64,000 nucleotides of DNA. It comes from Bacteroides sp. 224 (GTDB lineage: Bacteria; Bacteroidota; Bacteroidia; Bacteroidales; Bacteroidaceae). The stretch is from positions 242,421-306,420 of the forward strand of contig NZ_QVMK01000001.1 of the NCBI RefSeq assembly GCF_010500995.1, in the 5' to 3' direction. The number at the start of each line of letters is the position of its first letter. Position 1 is the stretch's first letter. The translations under genes and the position numbers were made by a program. Shown one piece after another: positions 1 to 8,204 of the stretch. The notes below the pieces were generated by a model that worked only from the letters and a program-made list of their open reading frames with translations, did not search any database and was not told where the DNA came from.

Positions 1-235
1 CTGCCATGAGACTGTCATGCTCTTTCTTAACAATGGCTTCGTCTTTATAGATAGGAAAGTCGAAGGTTGCCATTAACTGACCATATTTCCAAGGTCTGTT
101 AAGGTCGAACTGATAATTGAATTTCCCATCTCGCGGGAGAAAATAAACAATAATCCCTACGGTAGCTATGAATATGCAGGTTTTCAGTAAGATTGCTTTG
201 TATGGAAGGTTTTTTCTTATCTTTATTCGGAACAT
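1..235 (-). CDS. 7TM-HD family membrane phosphohydrolase, N-terminal part (runs off left edge)
   Basis: The minus strand reads open from an ATG at 235 to the window edge, giving 78 residues with no stop. The start is basic ([13 protein letters not shown]), then one hydrophobic segment at about residues 15-32, then an extracytoplasmic-looking stretch with [15 protein letters not shown] near residues 55-70. This pattern matches the beginning of the Bacteroidetes 7TM-HD proteins (PgpH/YqfF type), in which an extracellular domain and seven membrane helices precede a cytoplasmic HD domain; characterised relatives degrade cyclic di-AMP. Only the N-terminus is present, so the catalytic HD motif cannot be seen and the family call rests on similarity of this short region. 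It diverges from gltX. Confidence 0.6.
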   Translation of the reverse strand, partial: MFRIKIRKNLPYKAILLKTCIFIATVGIIVYFLPRDGKFNYQFDLNRPWKYGQLMATFDFPIYKDEAIVKKEHDSLMA

Positions 236-292
236 GCTTTCTGTTTTTTTGCGAAAAGTACAAAAAAAAACAATAGTATCAGAAAAAAGGAT

Positions 293-300
293 TACTTTTG
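293..300 (+). promoter_or_regulatory. -7 element of the gltX promoter
   Basis: TACTTTTG fits the Bacteroides -7 consensus TAnnTTTG and lies 32 bases before the gltX ATG. No convincing -33 TTTG is found 19-21 bases upstream, so this is a half-match. Confidence 0.45.
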
Positions 301-331
301 CGCGATTATCTTATCTTATATTAACGTAATT

Positions 332-1849
332 ATGTCAGATAGAAACGTCAGGGTTCGCTTTGCTCCAAGCCCTACAGGAGCTTTACATATTGGTGGGGTT
401 CGTACAGCTTTATACAATTATTTGTTTGCCAAACAACATGGAGGGGAGTTTATACTCCGTATTGAAGATACTGATTCCCAGAGATTTGTGCCGGGAGCAG
501 AAGAGTATATTATCAACTCATTTAAGTGGTTGAATATCAAGTTCGACGAAGGAGTGAGTATCGGAGGAAAGTATGGACCTTATCATCAGTCCGAACGACG
601 GGAAATATACAAGAAGTATGTGCAGGTTTTGTTGGAAAATCAGAAGGCATACATCGCTTTTGATACCCCTCAGGAGTTAGAGGCTAAACGAACAGAAATA
701 GCCAATTTCCAATACGATGCATCTACCCGCATGCAGATGCGCAATTCGCTGACGCTTCCTAAAGAAGAAGTAGACAGTCTGATTGCCGAAGGACATCAAT
801 ATGTAGTTCGTTTTAAGATAGAACCTAATGAAGATGTACATGTAAAAGACCTGATTCGTGGTGATGTGGTTATCAACTCTTCGGTGTTAGATGATAAAGT
901 ACTTTATAAATCGGCCGATGAACTGCCTACTTACCATTTAGCTAATATTGTAGACGATCATTTGATGGAAATCTCTCACGTAATTCGTGGAGAAGAATGG
1001 TTGCCTTCTGCCCCTTTACATGTTTTACTATATCGTGCTTTTGGCTGGGATGATACCATGCCGGCTTTTGCCCATTTGCCTTTATTGCTTAAACCCGAAG
1101 GAAATGGAAAATTAAGCAAACGCGATGGAGATCGTTTAGGTTTCCCGGTATTTCCGCTCGAATGGAAAGACCCTAAAACCGGAGAAACATCTTCCGGATA
1201 TCGCGAAGCCGGTTATCTGCCGGAGGCTGTAGTAAACTTCCTTGCTCTGCTGGGATGGAACCCGGGTAATGACCAGGAACTTATGTCGATGGATGAAATG
1301 ATTCGTCTTTTCGACCTGGATCGTTGTAGCAAATCCGGTGCGAAGTTCGACTATAAGAAAGGTATATGGTTTAATCACCAGTACATTCAGCAGAAATCGA
1401 ACGAAGACATTGCCGAAATGTTTGTACCTGTGCTTAAAGAGCATGGCGTAGAGGCTTCTGCCGATAAGGTAGTTGCCGTAGTAGGATTAACCAAAGAACG
1501 TGTAAACTTTGTACAAGAACTATGGGATGCTTCATCTTTCTTCTTTGTTGCACCTGCTTCTTATGACGAGAAAACAGTGAAGAAGCGTTGGAAGGAAGAT
1601 TCCGGTAAATGCATGACAGAACTTGCCGAGGTGTTGGCAAGCATGGATGACTTTAGTGCAAAAGCACAAGAAGATGTAGTGATGGCATGGATTGCAGCAA
1701 AAGAATATCATACGGGTAATATTATGAATGCTTTCCGCCTGGCGTTGGTTGGCGAAGGAAAAGGACCTCATATATTTGATATATCTCTTATAATAGGTGA
1801 AGAAGAAACGTTGGCTCGTTTGAAGCGTGCTGTTGAAGTGTTAAAGTGA
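332..1849 (+). CDS. gltX: glutamate--tRNA ligase
   Basis: Charges tRNA-Glu with glutamate in the cytoplasm. It is a class I synthetase of 505 residues, the usual bacterial length. The HIGH signature appears as HIGG at residues 19-22, following FAPSPTGAL, and the KMSKS loop appears as KLSKR at residues 260-264. The C-terminal third is the helical anticodon-binding region. The stop is 8 bases before waaA, so the two are probably cotranscribed. The start is the first ATG after the -7 element at 293-300. In Bacteroidetes such enzymes may also charge tRNA-Gln; that cannot be told from the sequence alone. Confidence 0.97.
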   Translation: MSDRNVRVRFAPSPTGALHIGGVRTALYNYLFAKQHGGEFILRIEDTDSQRFVPGAEEYIINSFKWLNIKFDEGVSIGGKYGPYHQSERREIYKKYVQVLLENQKAYIAFDTPQELEAKRTEIANFQYDASTRMQMRNSLTLPKEEVDSLIAEGHQYVVRFKIEPNEDVHVKDLIRGDVVINSSVLDDKVLYKSADELPTYHLANIVDDHLMEISHVIRGEEWLPSAPLHVLLYRAFGWDDTMPAFAHLPLLLKPEGNGKLSKRDGDRLGFPVFPLEWKDPKTGETSSGYREAGYLPEAVVNFLALLGWNPGNDQELMSMDEMIRLFDLDRCSKSGAKFDYKKGIWFNHQYIQQKSNEDIAEMFVPVLKEHGVEASADKVVAVVGLTKERVNFVQELWDASSFFFVAPASYDEKTVKKRWKEDSGKCMTELAEVLASMDDFSAKAQEDVVMAWIAAKEYHTGNIMNAFRLALVGEGKGPHIFDISLIIGEEETLARLKRAVEVLK

Positions 1850-1857
1850 TTTTTTAG

Positions 1858-3087
1858 ATGAAAGACTTCTTTTACAATCTGGGGATTGTTCTGTATGACT
1901 TCGGGGTGCACTTTCTGGCACCTTTCAGTAGTAAACCCCGAAAGATGATGAAGGGGCATTGGGTGGTTTATCGACTCATTCGCCAACAGCGTGAAAAGAA
2001 TGCCGAATATATATGGTTTCATGCTGCTTCTTTAGGAGAGTTTGAACAGGGGCGTCCTTTAATGGAAAAGATCAGGGAGCAACATCCGCATTATAAGATA
2101 TTGCTTACTTTTTTCTCACCTTCCGGCTATACTGTACGCAAAGATTATAAGGGTGCTGACATTGTTTGTTACCTCCCTTTCGATAAGCCTCGTAATGTGA
2201 AGAAATTCCTGGACGTTGCTCGTCCGTGCATGGCTTTCTTTATTAAATATGAGTTCTGGAAGAATTATCTGGATGAACTGAATAAGCGTCGCATACCTGT
2301 ATACAGTGTTTCCTCTATCTTTCGCAAAGATCAGATATTCTTTAAGTGGTACGGGGGCACCTACCGGAATGTGTTGAAAGACTTCGATCATTTGTTTGTT
2401 CAGAATGAAGCTTCTAAACGTTTCTTATCTAAAATTGGTGTCACTAAGGTAACTGTGGTAGGAGATACCCGTTTCGACCGGGTGATGCAAATCAGAGAAG
2501 CTGCCAAGATACTGCCTTTGGTTGAGAAGTTTAAAGGAGAATCGTTAACACTTGTAGCGGGCAGTTCGTGGGGACCGGATGAAGATTTGTTTATCGAATA
2601 CTTCAATAATCATCCTGATATGAAGCTGATTATTGCCCCTCATGTTATTAATGAAAACCACCTGGTAGAGATTATCGACAAAATAAAGCGCCCTTACATA
2701 CGTTATAGCAAAGCTGATGAAACGAATGTAGGAGATGTTGATTGTTTAATTATCGACTGCTTCGGACTCTTGTCTTCCATCTATCGATATGGCGAGATTG
2801 CCTATATTGGTGGAGGCTTTGGCGTGGGAATTCATAATACACTCGAAGCGGCTGTGTATGGTGTTCCTGTAATCTTCGGCCCAAATTACCACAAGTTTAT
2901 GGAAGCCATTCAGCTGATTGAAGCCAAAGGTGCTTTTTCTATAAAGAATCAAGAAGAACTATATACATTGCTGGATAAACTGATTTCAGACAAAGAATTT
3001 CTGGAAACAACCGGACAGAATGCCGGACATTATGTAACAAGCAATGCAGGAGCAACGGATAAGGTGCTTGGAATGATAAATTTTTAG
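1858..3087 (+). CDS. waaA: 3-deoxy-D-manno-octulosonic acid (Kdo) transferase
   Basis: A GT30-family, GT-B fold glycosyltransferase of 409 residues that adds Kdo to lipid A precursor on the inner leaflet of the inner membrane. An N-terminal hydrophobic/amphipathic segment precedes HAASLGEFEQGRP, whose Glu61 matches the catalytic base of the WaaA family. The C-terminal nucleotide-sugar site contains GGGFGVGIHNTLEAA and GVPVIFGPNYHKF at about residues 320-345. It follows gltX by 8 bases. It ends directly in the heptad inverted repeat that separates it from the convergent gene. Whether it adds one Kdo or two cannot be told from the sequence. Confidence 0.92.
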   Translation: MKDFFYNLGIVLYDFGVHFLAPFSSKPRKMMKGHWVVYRLIRQQREKNAEYIWFHAASLGEFEQGRPLMEKIREQHPHYKILLTFFSPSGYTVRKDYKGADIVCYLPFDKPRNVKKFLDVARPCMAFFIKYEFWKNYLDELNKRRIPVYSVSSIFRKDQIFFKWYGGTYRNVLKDFDHLFVQNEASKRFLSKIGVTKVTVVGDTRFDRVMQIREAAKILPLVEKFKGESLTLVAGSSWGPDEDLFIEYFNNHPDMKLIIAPHVINENHLVEIIDKIKRPYIRYSKADETNVGDVDCLIIDCFGLLSSIYRYGEIAYIGGGFGVGIHNTLEAAVYGVPVIFGPNYHKFMEAIQLIEAKGAFSIKNQEELYTLLDKLISDKEFLETTGQNAGHYVTSNAGATDKVLGMINF

Positions 3088-3160
3088 TGAATAGTGAATA
3101 GTGAAAAGTGAATAGTAAAGTTTTATCTTTTCACTCTTCACTATTCACTTTTCACTATTC
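3087..3160. repeat. 7-bp-period inverted repeat between convergent genes
   Basis: The left arm (3087-3120) repeats GTGAATA with small changes every 7 bases. The right arm (about 3127-3160) repeats TTCACTA/TTCACTT every 7 bases. The arms are imperfect reverse complements around a short T-rich loop, so either strand can fold. The position between the waaA stop and the stop of the minus-strand gene suits a bidirectional terminator. The right arm includes the stop and last codon of the minus-strand gene. Confidence 0.8.
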
Positions 3161-3676
3161 CCCCTCCTTAAACCATCCCGAATACATCAAATAATTATGT
3201 GCAATCTTTTGATTGAGTTCTCTCGATTGTTCCGGATCTACCTTCTTAATAAACTTGGCGGGTACGCCTCCCCATATACTTCCGGGCTCGATTACTGTAT
3301 TGCTTAATACCAGAGAACCGGCAGCAACAATAGCACCTTCGCCTACGATGGCATGGTCGAGTAGGGTAGAGCCCATTCCAATAAGAGCATAATCTTTGAT
3401 GTGTGCTCCATGAATGGTAACATTGTGGCCTACCGATACATGGTCGCCAATTTCTACCGTCGATTTTTGATAAAGCGTATGCAGCACGCTGCCATCTTGT
3501 ATGTTAACACCGTTTCCTATTCGGATAGAGTTTACATCACCGCGTAATACGGTATTGAACCAAATGCTGCAATCGTTTCCTATGACAACATCTCCAATAA
3601 TTGTGGCATTCTCTGCCAAATAACAATTCTCTCCTATTTGAGGGGTGAATCCTCTTACTGATTTTATTAAAGCCAT
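3155..3676 (-). CDS. gamma-carbonic-anhydrase-like left-handed beta-helix protein
   Basis: A protein of 173 residues made of hexapeptide repeats (left-handed parallel beta-helix), as in the gamma-class carbonic anhydrase/PaaY/YrdA group. The three metal-binding histidines are in place: His66 in NIQDGSVLH, and His84 and His89 in VGHNVTIHG. LRGDVNSI at about residues 44-51 is also characteristic. It probably forms a trimer with metal sites between subunits in the cytoplasm. Many members of this clade show no proven carbonic anhydrase activity, so the substrate is open. It lies 5 bases downstream of the aminopeptidase P gene on the same strand, so the two are likely cotranscribed. Confidence 0.85.
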   Translation of the reverse strand: MALIKSVRGFTPQIGENCYLAENATIIGDVVIGNDCSIWFNTVLRGDVNSIRIGNGVNIQDGSVLHTLYQKSTVEIGDHVSVGHNVTIHGAHIKDYALIGMGSTLLDHAIVGEGAIVAAGSLVLSNTVIEPGSIWGGVPAKFIKKVDPEQSRELNQKIAHNYLMYSGWFKEGE

Positions 3677-3681
3677 TTTCG

Positions 3682-5463
3682 TTATATATTCTTAGTTGCT
3701 TCTTGTAGCCATTTTTGCTCTTCCGGGTTCAGAAGGGGTGATAGCTCTCTGTAAACCTTTTCGTGATAGTTATTTAACCAATCAATTTCTTCCTTGCTAA
3801 GCATCTCTTTTATAATCCCTTTTTGGCAGATTGGGCAAAGGGTGACGGTTTCGAACGCATAATACTTGCCAAACATTCCCTCTTGGTGTTCTACTACAAG
3901 TACCAGATTCTCCGTGCGAATGCCGTGGCTTCCTGCTTTGTATAGCCCGGGCTCGTTCGATGTAAGCATTCCGGGCTGTAAAACAACCGGGTTTTCGTTC
4001 ATGCGTATGCTTTGAGGACCTTCGTGCACATTCAGAAAATGCCCGATGCCATGCCCGGTGCCATGCAGGTAGTTCATGCCACGGTTCCACAGCGGCATAC
4101 GAGCAAGTACATCTAATTGTGCGCCGCGGGTGCCTGCGGGGAATTTAGCCATCGCCAGTGCAATGTGCCCTTTCAACACCAATGTATAGTCTGTTTTTTC
4201 TTCTTTCGAAAGTTCTCCCAATGCAATGGTGCGGGTAATGTCGGTAGTGCCATCCAAATATTGTGCGCCGGAATCGAGCAAAAGAAAGCCTTTGGGCTGT
4301 AAATAGCTATTGCTTTCCGGGGTAGCAGCGTAGTGAACAATGGCTCCATGCTCTTTGTACCCTGCAATGGTGTTGAAGCTTTCGCCTTTATACAACGTCT
4401 GTTCGGCTCGGAATTTATGAAGTTGCTTGTCTATGCTGAGTTCAGATTCTGTGCCGGAAGCTACGTTCTCTTCCAGCCATTTAAGAAATCTGACTAAGGC
4501 TGCACCATCTTTTTTCATGGCATTGTGCACGCCCTCAATCTCCGTTTTATTCCGAATTGCTTTTAGTTCTGCAGCGGGAGATGTGCCGCTAATGATTTTG
4601 CATGCGGAATTTATAGCTTGTAATATCGCAAAATTCGTTTTTTCAGAATTGATTAAAACTGAGTTCAAAGTTAATTCAGATAAGTAAGTTCTTACCTCTT
4701 CATAATTACGTACTTCTACTTGCTGATTTTGAAGATAATTTTTTACTTCGGGAGATACCTTTTCGGAGTCGATAAATAAAATTGCTTTGCCGGGGGTAAT
4801 TAACAGATAGCTAACTACTACCGGGTTGTATTCCACATCCGTGCCGCGTAGGTTGAGTGTCCACGCTATTTCGTCCAGAGCAGAGAGTAGAGTGCTTTGG
4901 CAGTTCTTTAGGGCGAGTTTTCCTCGTATATCGGCTATTTTTTCTATTGCTGTGCTTCCGGCGTAGGCAATGTCATAGATGTAGGCAGGAGATTTGGGTC
5001 TTTCCGGACGATCTGTCCATATTTTATCTATGAAATCGACTTGTGTATCTATCTTAATATTCTTTTTAGATAATTGTTTAGTTAAATTTTCTACTTCGGA
5101 AGCAGTAAAAACTTCTCCTTCAATGCCTATAGTGCTGTTTGGAGAGATCTCTTTACTAATAAATTCGGCAATGGAGGGCGTTTCGGGCAACATCTCTTTG
5201 TATAAATCGATGCCTGTACCACTTAATTGCTCGCTGGCCTGTAGGAAATAACGAGAGTCTGTCCAAAGACCTGCTTTGGTTGGGGTGATTACAATAGTAC
5301 CTGCCGACCCTGTAAATCCGGAAATCCATTCCCTAAGCTTCCAATGAGGCGCTACGTACTCGCTTATGTGTGGGTCGGTGCTTGGGATAATGAAAGCACT
5401 TAACCCCTTTTCTATAAGATGTTTTCTGAGCGAATTAATTCGGTTTTTGATGATAGAGTTCAT
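3682..5463 (-). CDS. pepP: Xaa-Pro aminopeptidase (aminopeptidase P, M24B)
   Basis: Removes N-terminal residues preceding proline, and is cytoplasmic since no signal peptide is seen. Two creatinase-type N-terminal domains (about residues 1-290) precede a pita-bread catalytic domain. Metal ligands are recognisable: Asp in LLLDSGAQY, Asp in GTTDITRTI, His in GTGHGIGHFLNVHEGP, Glu in SNEPGLYK and Glu in GIRTENLVL. I place the start at the ATG at 5463 (593 residues), not at the ATG at 5520. The promoter at 5523-5552 would put the transcript start about at 5516, so the upstream ATG would not be transcribed, and the extra residues are unlike the family. Confidence 0.93.
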   Translation of the reverse strand: MNSIIKNRINSLRKHLIEKGLSAFIIPSTDPHISEYVAPHWKLREWISGFTGSAGTIVITPTKAGLWTDSRYFLQASEQLSGTGIDLYKEMLPETPSIAEFISKEISPNSTIGIEGEVFTASEVENLTKQLSKKNIKIDTQVDFIDKIWTDRPERPKSPAYIYDIAYAGSTAIEKIADIRGKLALKNCQSTLLSALDEIAWTLNLRGTDVEYNPVVVSYLLITPGKAILFIDSEKVSPEVKNYLQNQQVEVRNYEEVRTYLSELTLNSVLINSEKTNFAILQAINSACKIISGTSPAAELKAIRNKTEIEGVHNAMKKDGAALVRFLKWLEENVASGTESELSIDKQLHKFRAEQTLYKGESFNTIAGYKEHGAIVHYAATPESNSYLQPKGFLLLDSGAQYLDGTTDITRTIALGELSKEEKTDYTLVLKGHIALAMAKFPAGTRGAQLDVLARMPLWNRGMNYLHGTGHGIGHFLNVHEGPQSIRMNENPVVLQPGMLTSNEPGLYKAGSHGIRTENLVLVVEHQEGMFGKYYAFETVTLCPICQKGIIKEMLSKEEIDWLNNYHEKVYRELSPLLNPEEQKWLQEATKNI

Positions 5464-5522
5464 ATTCGTTTCTTTTTCTTTTCTATAGATATATATGCCC
5501 TGGTTGGTAGACTTGCGCATTG

Positions 5523-5552
5523 CAAATGTAGTAAACTAAATAAGATGAACAA
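5523..5552 (-). promoter_or_regulatory. Bacteroides-type promoter for pepP
   Basis: On the minus strand TACATTTG (5530-5523) matches TAnnTTTG. A TTG (5552-5550) lies upstream with a 19-base spacer. This predicts transcription starting just inside 5523 and decides the downstream ATG for pepP. Confidence 0.65.
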
Positions 5553-5755
5553 CTATGTTATGGTATAAAAATACGAAAAATGTATACGGTGCGATATACA
5601 ATAAAGATGGCATTTGTGGTGAATAAGCTTATAGCGTTCGTTATAACGACCCTATAACAATATAATATGAAGAAGAAGAAATACTGATGATGATAAAGAT
5701 AGAATAAATCCGGAAGAAAAAAAGACTAAAGCAGAAAAAAGAAAGTGATAGTGAA

Positions 5756-5843
5756 AGTGCAACCGGCAATGAAAGAAAGTGCAACCGGCATTTGAGGTAA
5801 ATGCAACCGGCATTCGAGTTGGATGCGACCGGCAGCAGCATTA
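5756..5843. repeat. 22-bp-period tandem array, four units (array A)
   Basis: Four copies start at 5756, 5778, 5800 and 5822, exactly 22 bases apart. Each begins with a conserved 13-base core: AGTGCAACCGGCA twice, AATGCAACCGGCA, and GATGCGACCGGCA. The remaining 9 bases differ between copies. The third copy is near-palindromic (AATGC, five bases, GCATT). The array sits between the divergent promoters of pepP and rpsU. Apart from the array and those promoters, 5464-5973 holds only AT-rich DNA and no supportable gene. Confidence 0.9.
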
Positions 5844-5888
5844 TGCAGTAAACAAAACACGTTCCGACTCTAAATATTCAAATAAAAG

Positions 5889-5920
5889 TTTGGTGGATAA
5901 CTAAACTATATGTAATTTTG
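5889..5920 (+). promoter_or_regulatory. Bacteroides-type promoter for rpsU
   Basis: TTTG at 5889-5892 and TAATTTTG at 5913-5920 are separated by 20 bases, a full match to the Bacteroides primary sigma consensus. The rpsU ATG follows 53 bases later. Confidence 0.8.
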
Positions 5921-5973
5921 CCGCGCAAATAAAGTGTAATTTAGAAAACAAAATATAATTTAAAAACAAAAAA

Positions 5974-6165
5974 ATGATTGTAGTACCAGTAAAAGAGGGC
6001 GAAAACATTGAAAAGGCTCTTAAAAAATTCAAAAGAAAATTCGAAAAAACAGGTATCGTTAAAGAACTAAGACGCAGACAACAGTTTGATAAACCTTCTG
6101 TGGTTAAAAGACTTAAGAAAGAACGTGCTGTTTACGTGCAACAATTGCAGCAAATAGAAGATTAA
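5974..6165 (+). CDS. rpsU: 30S ribosomal protein S21
   Basis: A 63-residue, highly basic protein of the small subunit platform near the 3' end of 16S rRNA, where it affects initiation. The family pattern is clear: an N-terminal beta strand (MIVVPVKEGENIEKALKKFK), then a basic helix with RRRQQFDKPS and KRLKKERAVY. The length is normal for Bacteroidetes. It has its own promoter (5889-5920) and is followed 73 bases later by xerC, with a small inverted repeat in the gap. Confidence 0.97.
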   Translation: MIVVPVKEGENIEKALKKFKRKFEKTGIVKELRRRQQFDKPSVVKRLKKERAVYVQQLQQIED

Positions 6166-6209
6166 AACTTCTGAAATTACTTTGATTTTCTGAATTCTTT
6201 TCATACATT

Positions 6210-6234
6210 CGTTGCATAGAAGTTAGATGCAACG
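6210..6234. other. 8-bp perfect inverted repeat in front of xerC
   Basis: CGTTGCAT (6210-6217) and ATGCAACG (6227-6234) are perfect reverse complements with a 9-base loop. The second arm contains the ATG at 6227, which would be buried in the stem, whereas the ATG at 6239 is free. The stem could regulate xerC translation or weakly separate it from rpsU. Confidence 0.6.
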
Positions 6235-6238
6235 ACTT

Positions 6239-7126
6239 ATGTTAATAGAATCTTTTCTTGATTATCTCCGGTTCGAGCGAAATTATTCCGATAACACGAT
6301 AGAGTGTTATGGGAAGGATATTGCTCAGTTCCGGATTTTTTTTCAAGGGGAGGGAGGTGATGAAGATTTAGACTTTTGCCTTGTTACTTCCGAAGATGTT
6401 CGGGAATGGGTAGTCTCTCTGATGGATAACGGGTTTGCGGCTACCTCCGTAAACCGGAAGTTGAGTTCTTTGCGGTCGTTCTCGAAATATCTTTTAAGGA
6501 AGGGCGTGCTGGAAAAAGATCCGTTACGTAAAATAGTGGGTCCTAAAAAAGCAAAACCGTTGCCGGTGTTCTTGAAAGAGAGTGAGATGGACAAACTGCT
6601 GGATGAGACTGAGTTTGGCGAAGGCTTTATAGGCTGTCGTGATAAACTGATTATTCAAATGTTTTATGCCACGGGTATAAGACTTGCAGAGTTGATTGGG
6701 CTGAATGATAATGATGTGGATTTATCTTCCTCTTTGATAAAAGTAACAGGAAAAAGAAATAAACAGCGATTGATTCCTTTTGGTGATGAACTAAAAGAGC
6801 TGCTGTTTGGTTATATTAGTATGAGAAATGAAGAGGTAGCTGTTCTTGAGCCGGCGCTCTTTTTGCAGAAAAATGGTCGTAGAATCGGTCGAGCTGCAGT
6901 TTACCAATTAGTGAAGCAAAATCTATCAAAGGTTGTGACGCATAAAAAACGAAGTCCGCATGTGTTGAGGCATACATTTGCAACCACCATGTTGAATAAT
7001 GAAGCCGAACTTGGAGCTGTTAAAGAATTGCTGGGGCACAGCAGTCTGGCAGCAACGGAGGTTTACGCGCACACAACTTTCGAGGAATTAAAAAAAGTAT
7101 ATAAACAAGCCCATCCAAGGTCTTAA
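6239..7126 (+). CDS. xerC: tyrosine recombinase XerC
   Basis: Site-specific recombinase of the lambda-integrase family, probably resolving chromosome dimers with a XerD partner. It has an N-terminal SAM-like DNA-binding domain (residues 1-90) and a C-terminal catalytic domain. Catalytic residues are visible: Arg in TGIRLAELIGL, Lys in VTGKRNKQR, His-x-x-Arg in SPHVLRHTF, His in LLGHSSL, and the nucleophile Tyr in TEVYAHT. The length of 295 residues from the ATG at 6239 fits XerC. An ATG at 6227 would add four residues but lies inside a hairpin arm. Housekeeping neighbours (rpsU, hpf) argue for XerC rather than a mobile-element integrase. The next gene follows after 14 bases. Confidence 0.9.
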   Translation: MLIESFLDYLRFERNYSDNTIECYGKDIAQFRIFFQGEGGDEDLDFCLVTSEDVREWVVSLMDNGFAATSVNRKLSSLRSFSKYLLRKGVLEKDPLRKIVGPKKAKPLPVFLKESEMDKLLDETEFGEGFIGCRDKLIIQMFYATGIRLAELIGLNDNDVDLSSSLIKVTGKRNKQRLIPFGDELKELLFGYISMRNEEVAVLEPALFLQKNGRRIGRAAVYQLVKQNLSKVVTHKKRSPHVLRHTFATTMLNNEAELGAVKELLGHSSLAATEVYAHTTFEELKKVYKQAHPRS

Positions 7127-7140
7127 AAAAGGAGGTAAGT

Positions 7141-7440
7141 ATGGAAATTAGAATTCAATCAATTCACTTTGATGCAGCAGAGCAATTGCAAGCTTTTATT
7201 CAGAAGAAAGCATCTAAGCTGGAAAAATTTTATGATGATATAACCGCAGTAGAAGTAGTATTAAAAGTCGTGAAGCCCGAAGTCGCTAAAAATAAAGAAG
7301 CAGGGATTAAAGTGATTATTCCTAATGGCGATTTTTATGCGGAGAAAGTATGTGATACCTTTGAGCAATCGGTAGATGAATGCTTGGAAGCTTTAGGTAA
7401 ACAGCTAACAAAACACAAAGAAAAACAACGAAACAAATAA
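7141..7440 (+). CDS. hpf: ribosome hibernation promoting factor, short form
   Basis: A 99-residue HPF/RaiA (S30AE) protein that binds the small subunit in slow growth and blocks the decoding centre. It has the beta-alpha fold without the C-terminal extension of long HPF; MEIRIQSIHFDAAEQL opens the first strand and helix. It is preceded by GGAGGT at 7131-7136, a near-perfect Shine-Dalgarno that is unusual in this genome and may indicate a special translation requirement. It is probably cotranscribed with xerC. Confidence 0.92.
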   Translation: MEIRIQSIHFDAAEQLQAFIQKKASKLEKFYDDITAVEVVLKVVKPEVAKNKEAGIKVIIPNGDFYAEKVCDTFEQSVDECLEALGKQLTKHKEKQRNK

Positions 7441-7455
7441 AAAAGAAGCAAATAT

Positions 7456-7486
7456 TTTGTGGAAAAGAAATAAATACCTAAATTTG
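7456..7486 (+). promoter_or_regulatory. Bacteroides-type promoter for the tRNA-tuf cluster
   Basis: TTTG at 7456-7459 and TAAATTTG at 7479-7486 are 19 bases apart, a perfect match to the consensus. The first tRNA begins about 50 bases downstream. No other strong promoter is seen before rplK, so this one may drive the tRNAs, tuf, secE and beyond. Confidence 0.85.
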
Positions 7487-7537
7487 CAGCCGTTTCGCTT
7501 TCGAACAAGTGAACGGTTGCATTTTTTATAACTTATT

Positions 7538-7611
7538 GCCTCTTTAGCTCAGTTGGCCAGAGCACGTGATTTGTAATCTCGGGGTCGTTGGTTCGAATCC
7601 GACAAGAGGCT
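7538..7611 (+). tRNA. tRNA-Thr (anticodon TGT)
   Basis: A 74-base cloverleaf. Acceptor arms GCCTCTT and AAGAGGC pair, the anticodon loop is TTTGTAA, and the T arm carries GTTCGAAT. CCA is not encoded. First member of a four-tRNA cluster upstream of tuf. Confidence 0.95.
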
Positions 7612-7632
7612 CAACACAGGCAAAGCCTGTGA

Positions 7633-7748
7633 AATTGAAAATTGAAAATTGAAAATTGAAAGTTAATCATTAGCAATCAGTTTGAATCATTTTCGCAGAT
7701 ACTAAAAGAGTAATTTTCAACTCTCCATTTTCAATTCTCAATTTAAAA
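7633..7748. repeat. 7-bp-period inverted repeat in the tRNA-Thr/tRNA-Tyr spacer
   Basis: The left arm has four copies of AATTGAA (7633-7660). The right arm (7714-7748) has TTTTCAA, CTCTCCA, TTTTCAA, TTCTCAA and a degraded copy. The arms are roughly reverse complementary and separated by about 53 bases. The repeat ends at the first base pairs of tRNA-Tyr and lies inside the presumed tRNA precursor. Confidence 0.8.
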
Positions 7749-7750
7749 AA

Positions 7751-7833
7751 GGGTAGTTACCAGAGTGGCCAAATGGGGCAGACTGTAAATCTGCTGTCTT
7801 TCGACTTCGGTGGTTCGAATCCATCACTACCCA
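7751..7833 (+). tRNA. tRNA-Tyr (anticodon GTA)
   Basis: An 83-base cloverleaf with a long variable arm, as expected for a class II bacterial tRNA-Tyr. The acceptor is GGGTAGT with ACTACCC, and the anticodon loop is CTGTAAA between CAGA and TCTG. CCA is not encoded. Confidence 0.95.
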
Positions 7834-7855
7834 CGAGTGAACAGCTCACAAAGTT

Positions 7856-7928
7856 GCGGAAGTAGCTCAGTTGATAGAGCATTAGCCTTCCAAGCTGAGG
7901 GTCGCGGGTTTGAGCCCCGTCTTCCGCT
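7856..7928 (+). tRNA. tRNA-Gly (anticodon TCC)
   Basis: A 73-base cloverleaf with acceptor GCGGAAG/CTTCCGC and anticodon loop CTTCCAA. CCA is not encoded. It lies 22 bases after tRNA-Tyr and 10 bases before the next tRNA, consistent with one precursor transcript. Confidence 0.95.
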
Positions 7929-7938
7929 CTTTCTTCTT

Positions 7939-8010
<72 letters not shown>

Positions 8011-8020
8011 CATTTGGGTT

Positions 8021-8166
8021 TGTAGTTGAAAGTTTATAGTTTCTGAGTTCTCAGTGATTATAAGCTTTAAAAGACTTAGAAATGTTTTAGCTTTATGAAT
8101 TAGTATTTAAACTAAAGTCTGTAAAGTTGGTCTATAAACTATAAACTTAAAAACTATAAACTAAAA
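8021..8166. repeat. 7-bp-period inverted repeat between tRNA-Thr and tuf
   Basis: The left part (about 8021-8055) and the right part (8131-8166) carry AGTTTAT/ATAAACT-like units every 7 bases. A 13-base segment, AAGTTTATAGTTT at 8030-8042, has a perfect reverse complement at 8136-8148. The separation is 93 bases. Together they could fold the leader RNA of tuf. Confidence 0.75.
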
Positions 8167-8204
8167 GAAGCTGATTATTAATCGAATAAATAAAAAGTAA
8201 AGCT

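Noticed and set aside
3797..4090. Open frame within the aminopeptidase P gene on the same strand, different frame
   Set aside because: The pepP frame is intact with all metal ligands; this alternative is a compositional shadow.
5641..5841. Minus-strand open frame of 66 codons
   Set aside because: It reads through the 22-bp array and AT-rich DNA, is low-complexity Ser/Leu/Phe, and has no family resemblance.
5756..5843. Array A as a small CRISPR
   Set aside because: Core plus filler looks repeat-spacer-like, but units are only 22 bases, fillers are 9 bases, cores vary and no cas genes are present.
6239..7126. xerC gene as a phage or transposon integrase
   Set aside because: No attachment-site duplication next to the tRNAs, no mobile genes nearby, and XerC length with housekeeping neighbours.
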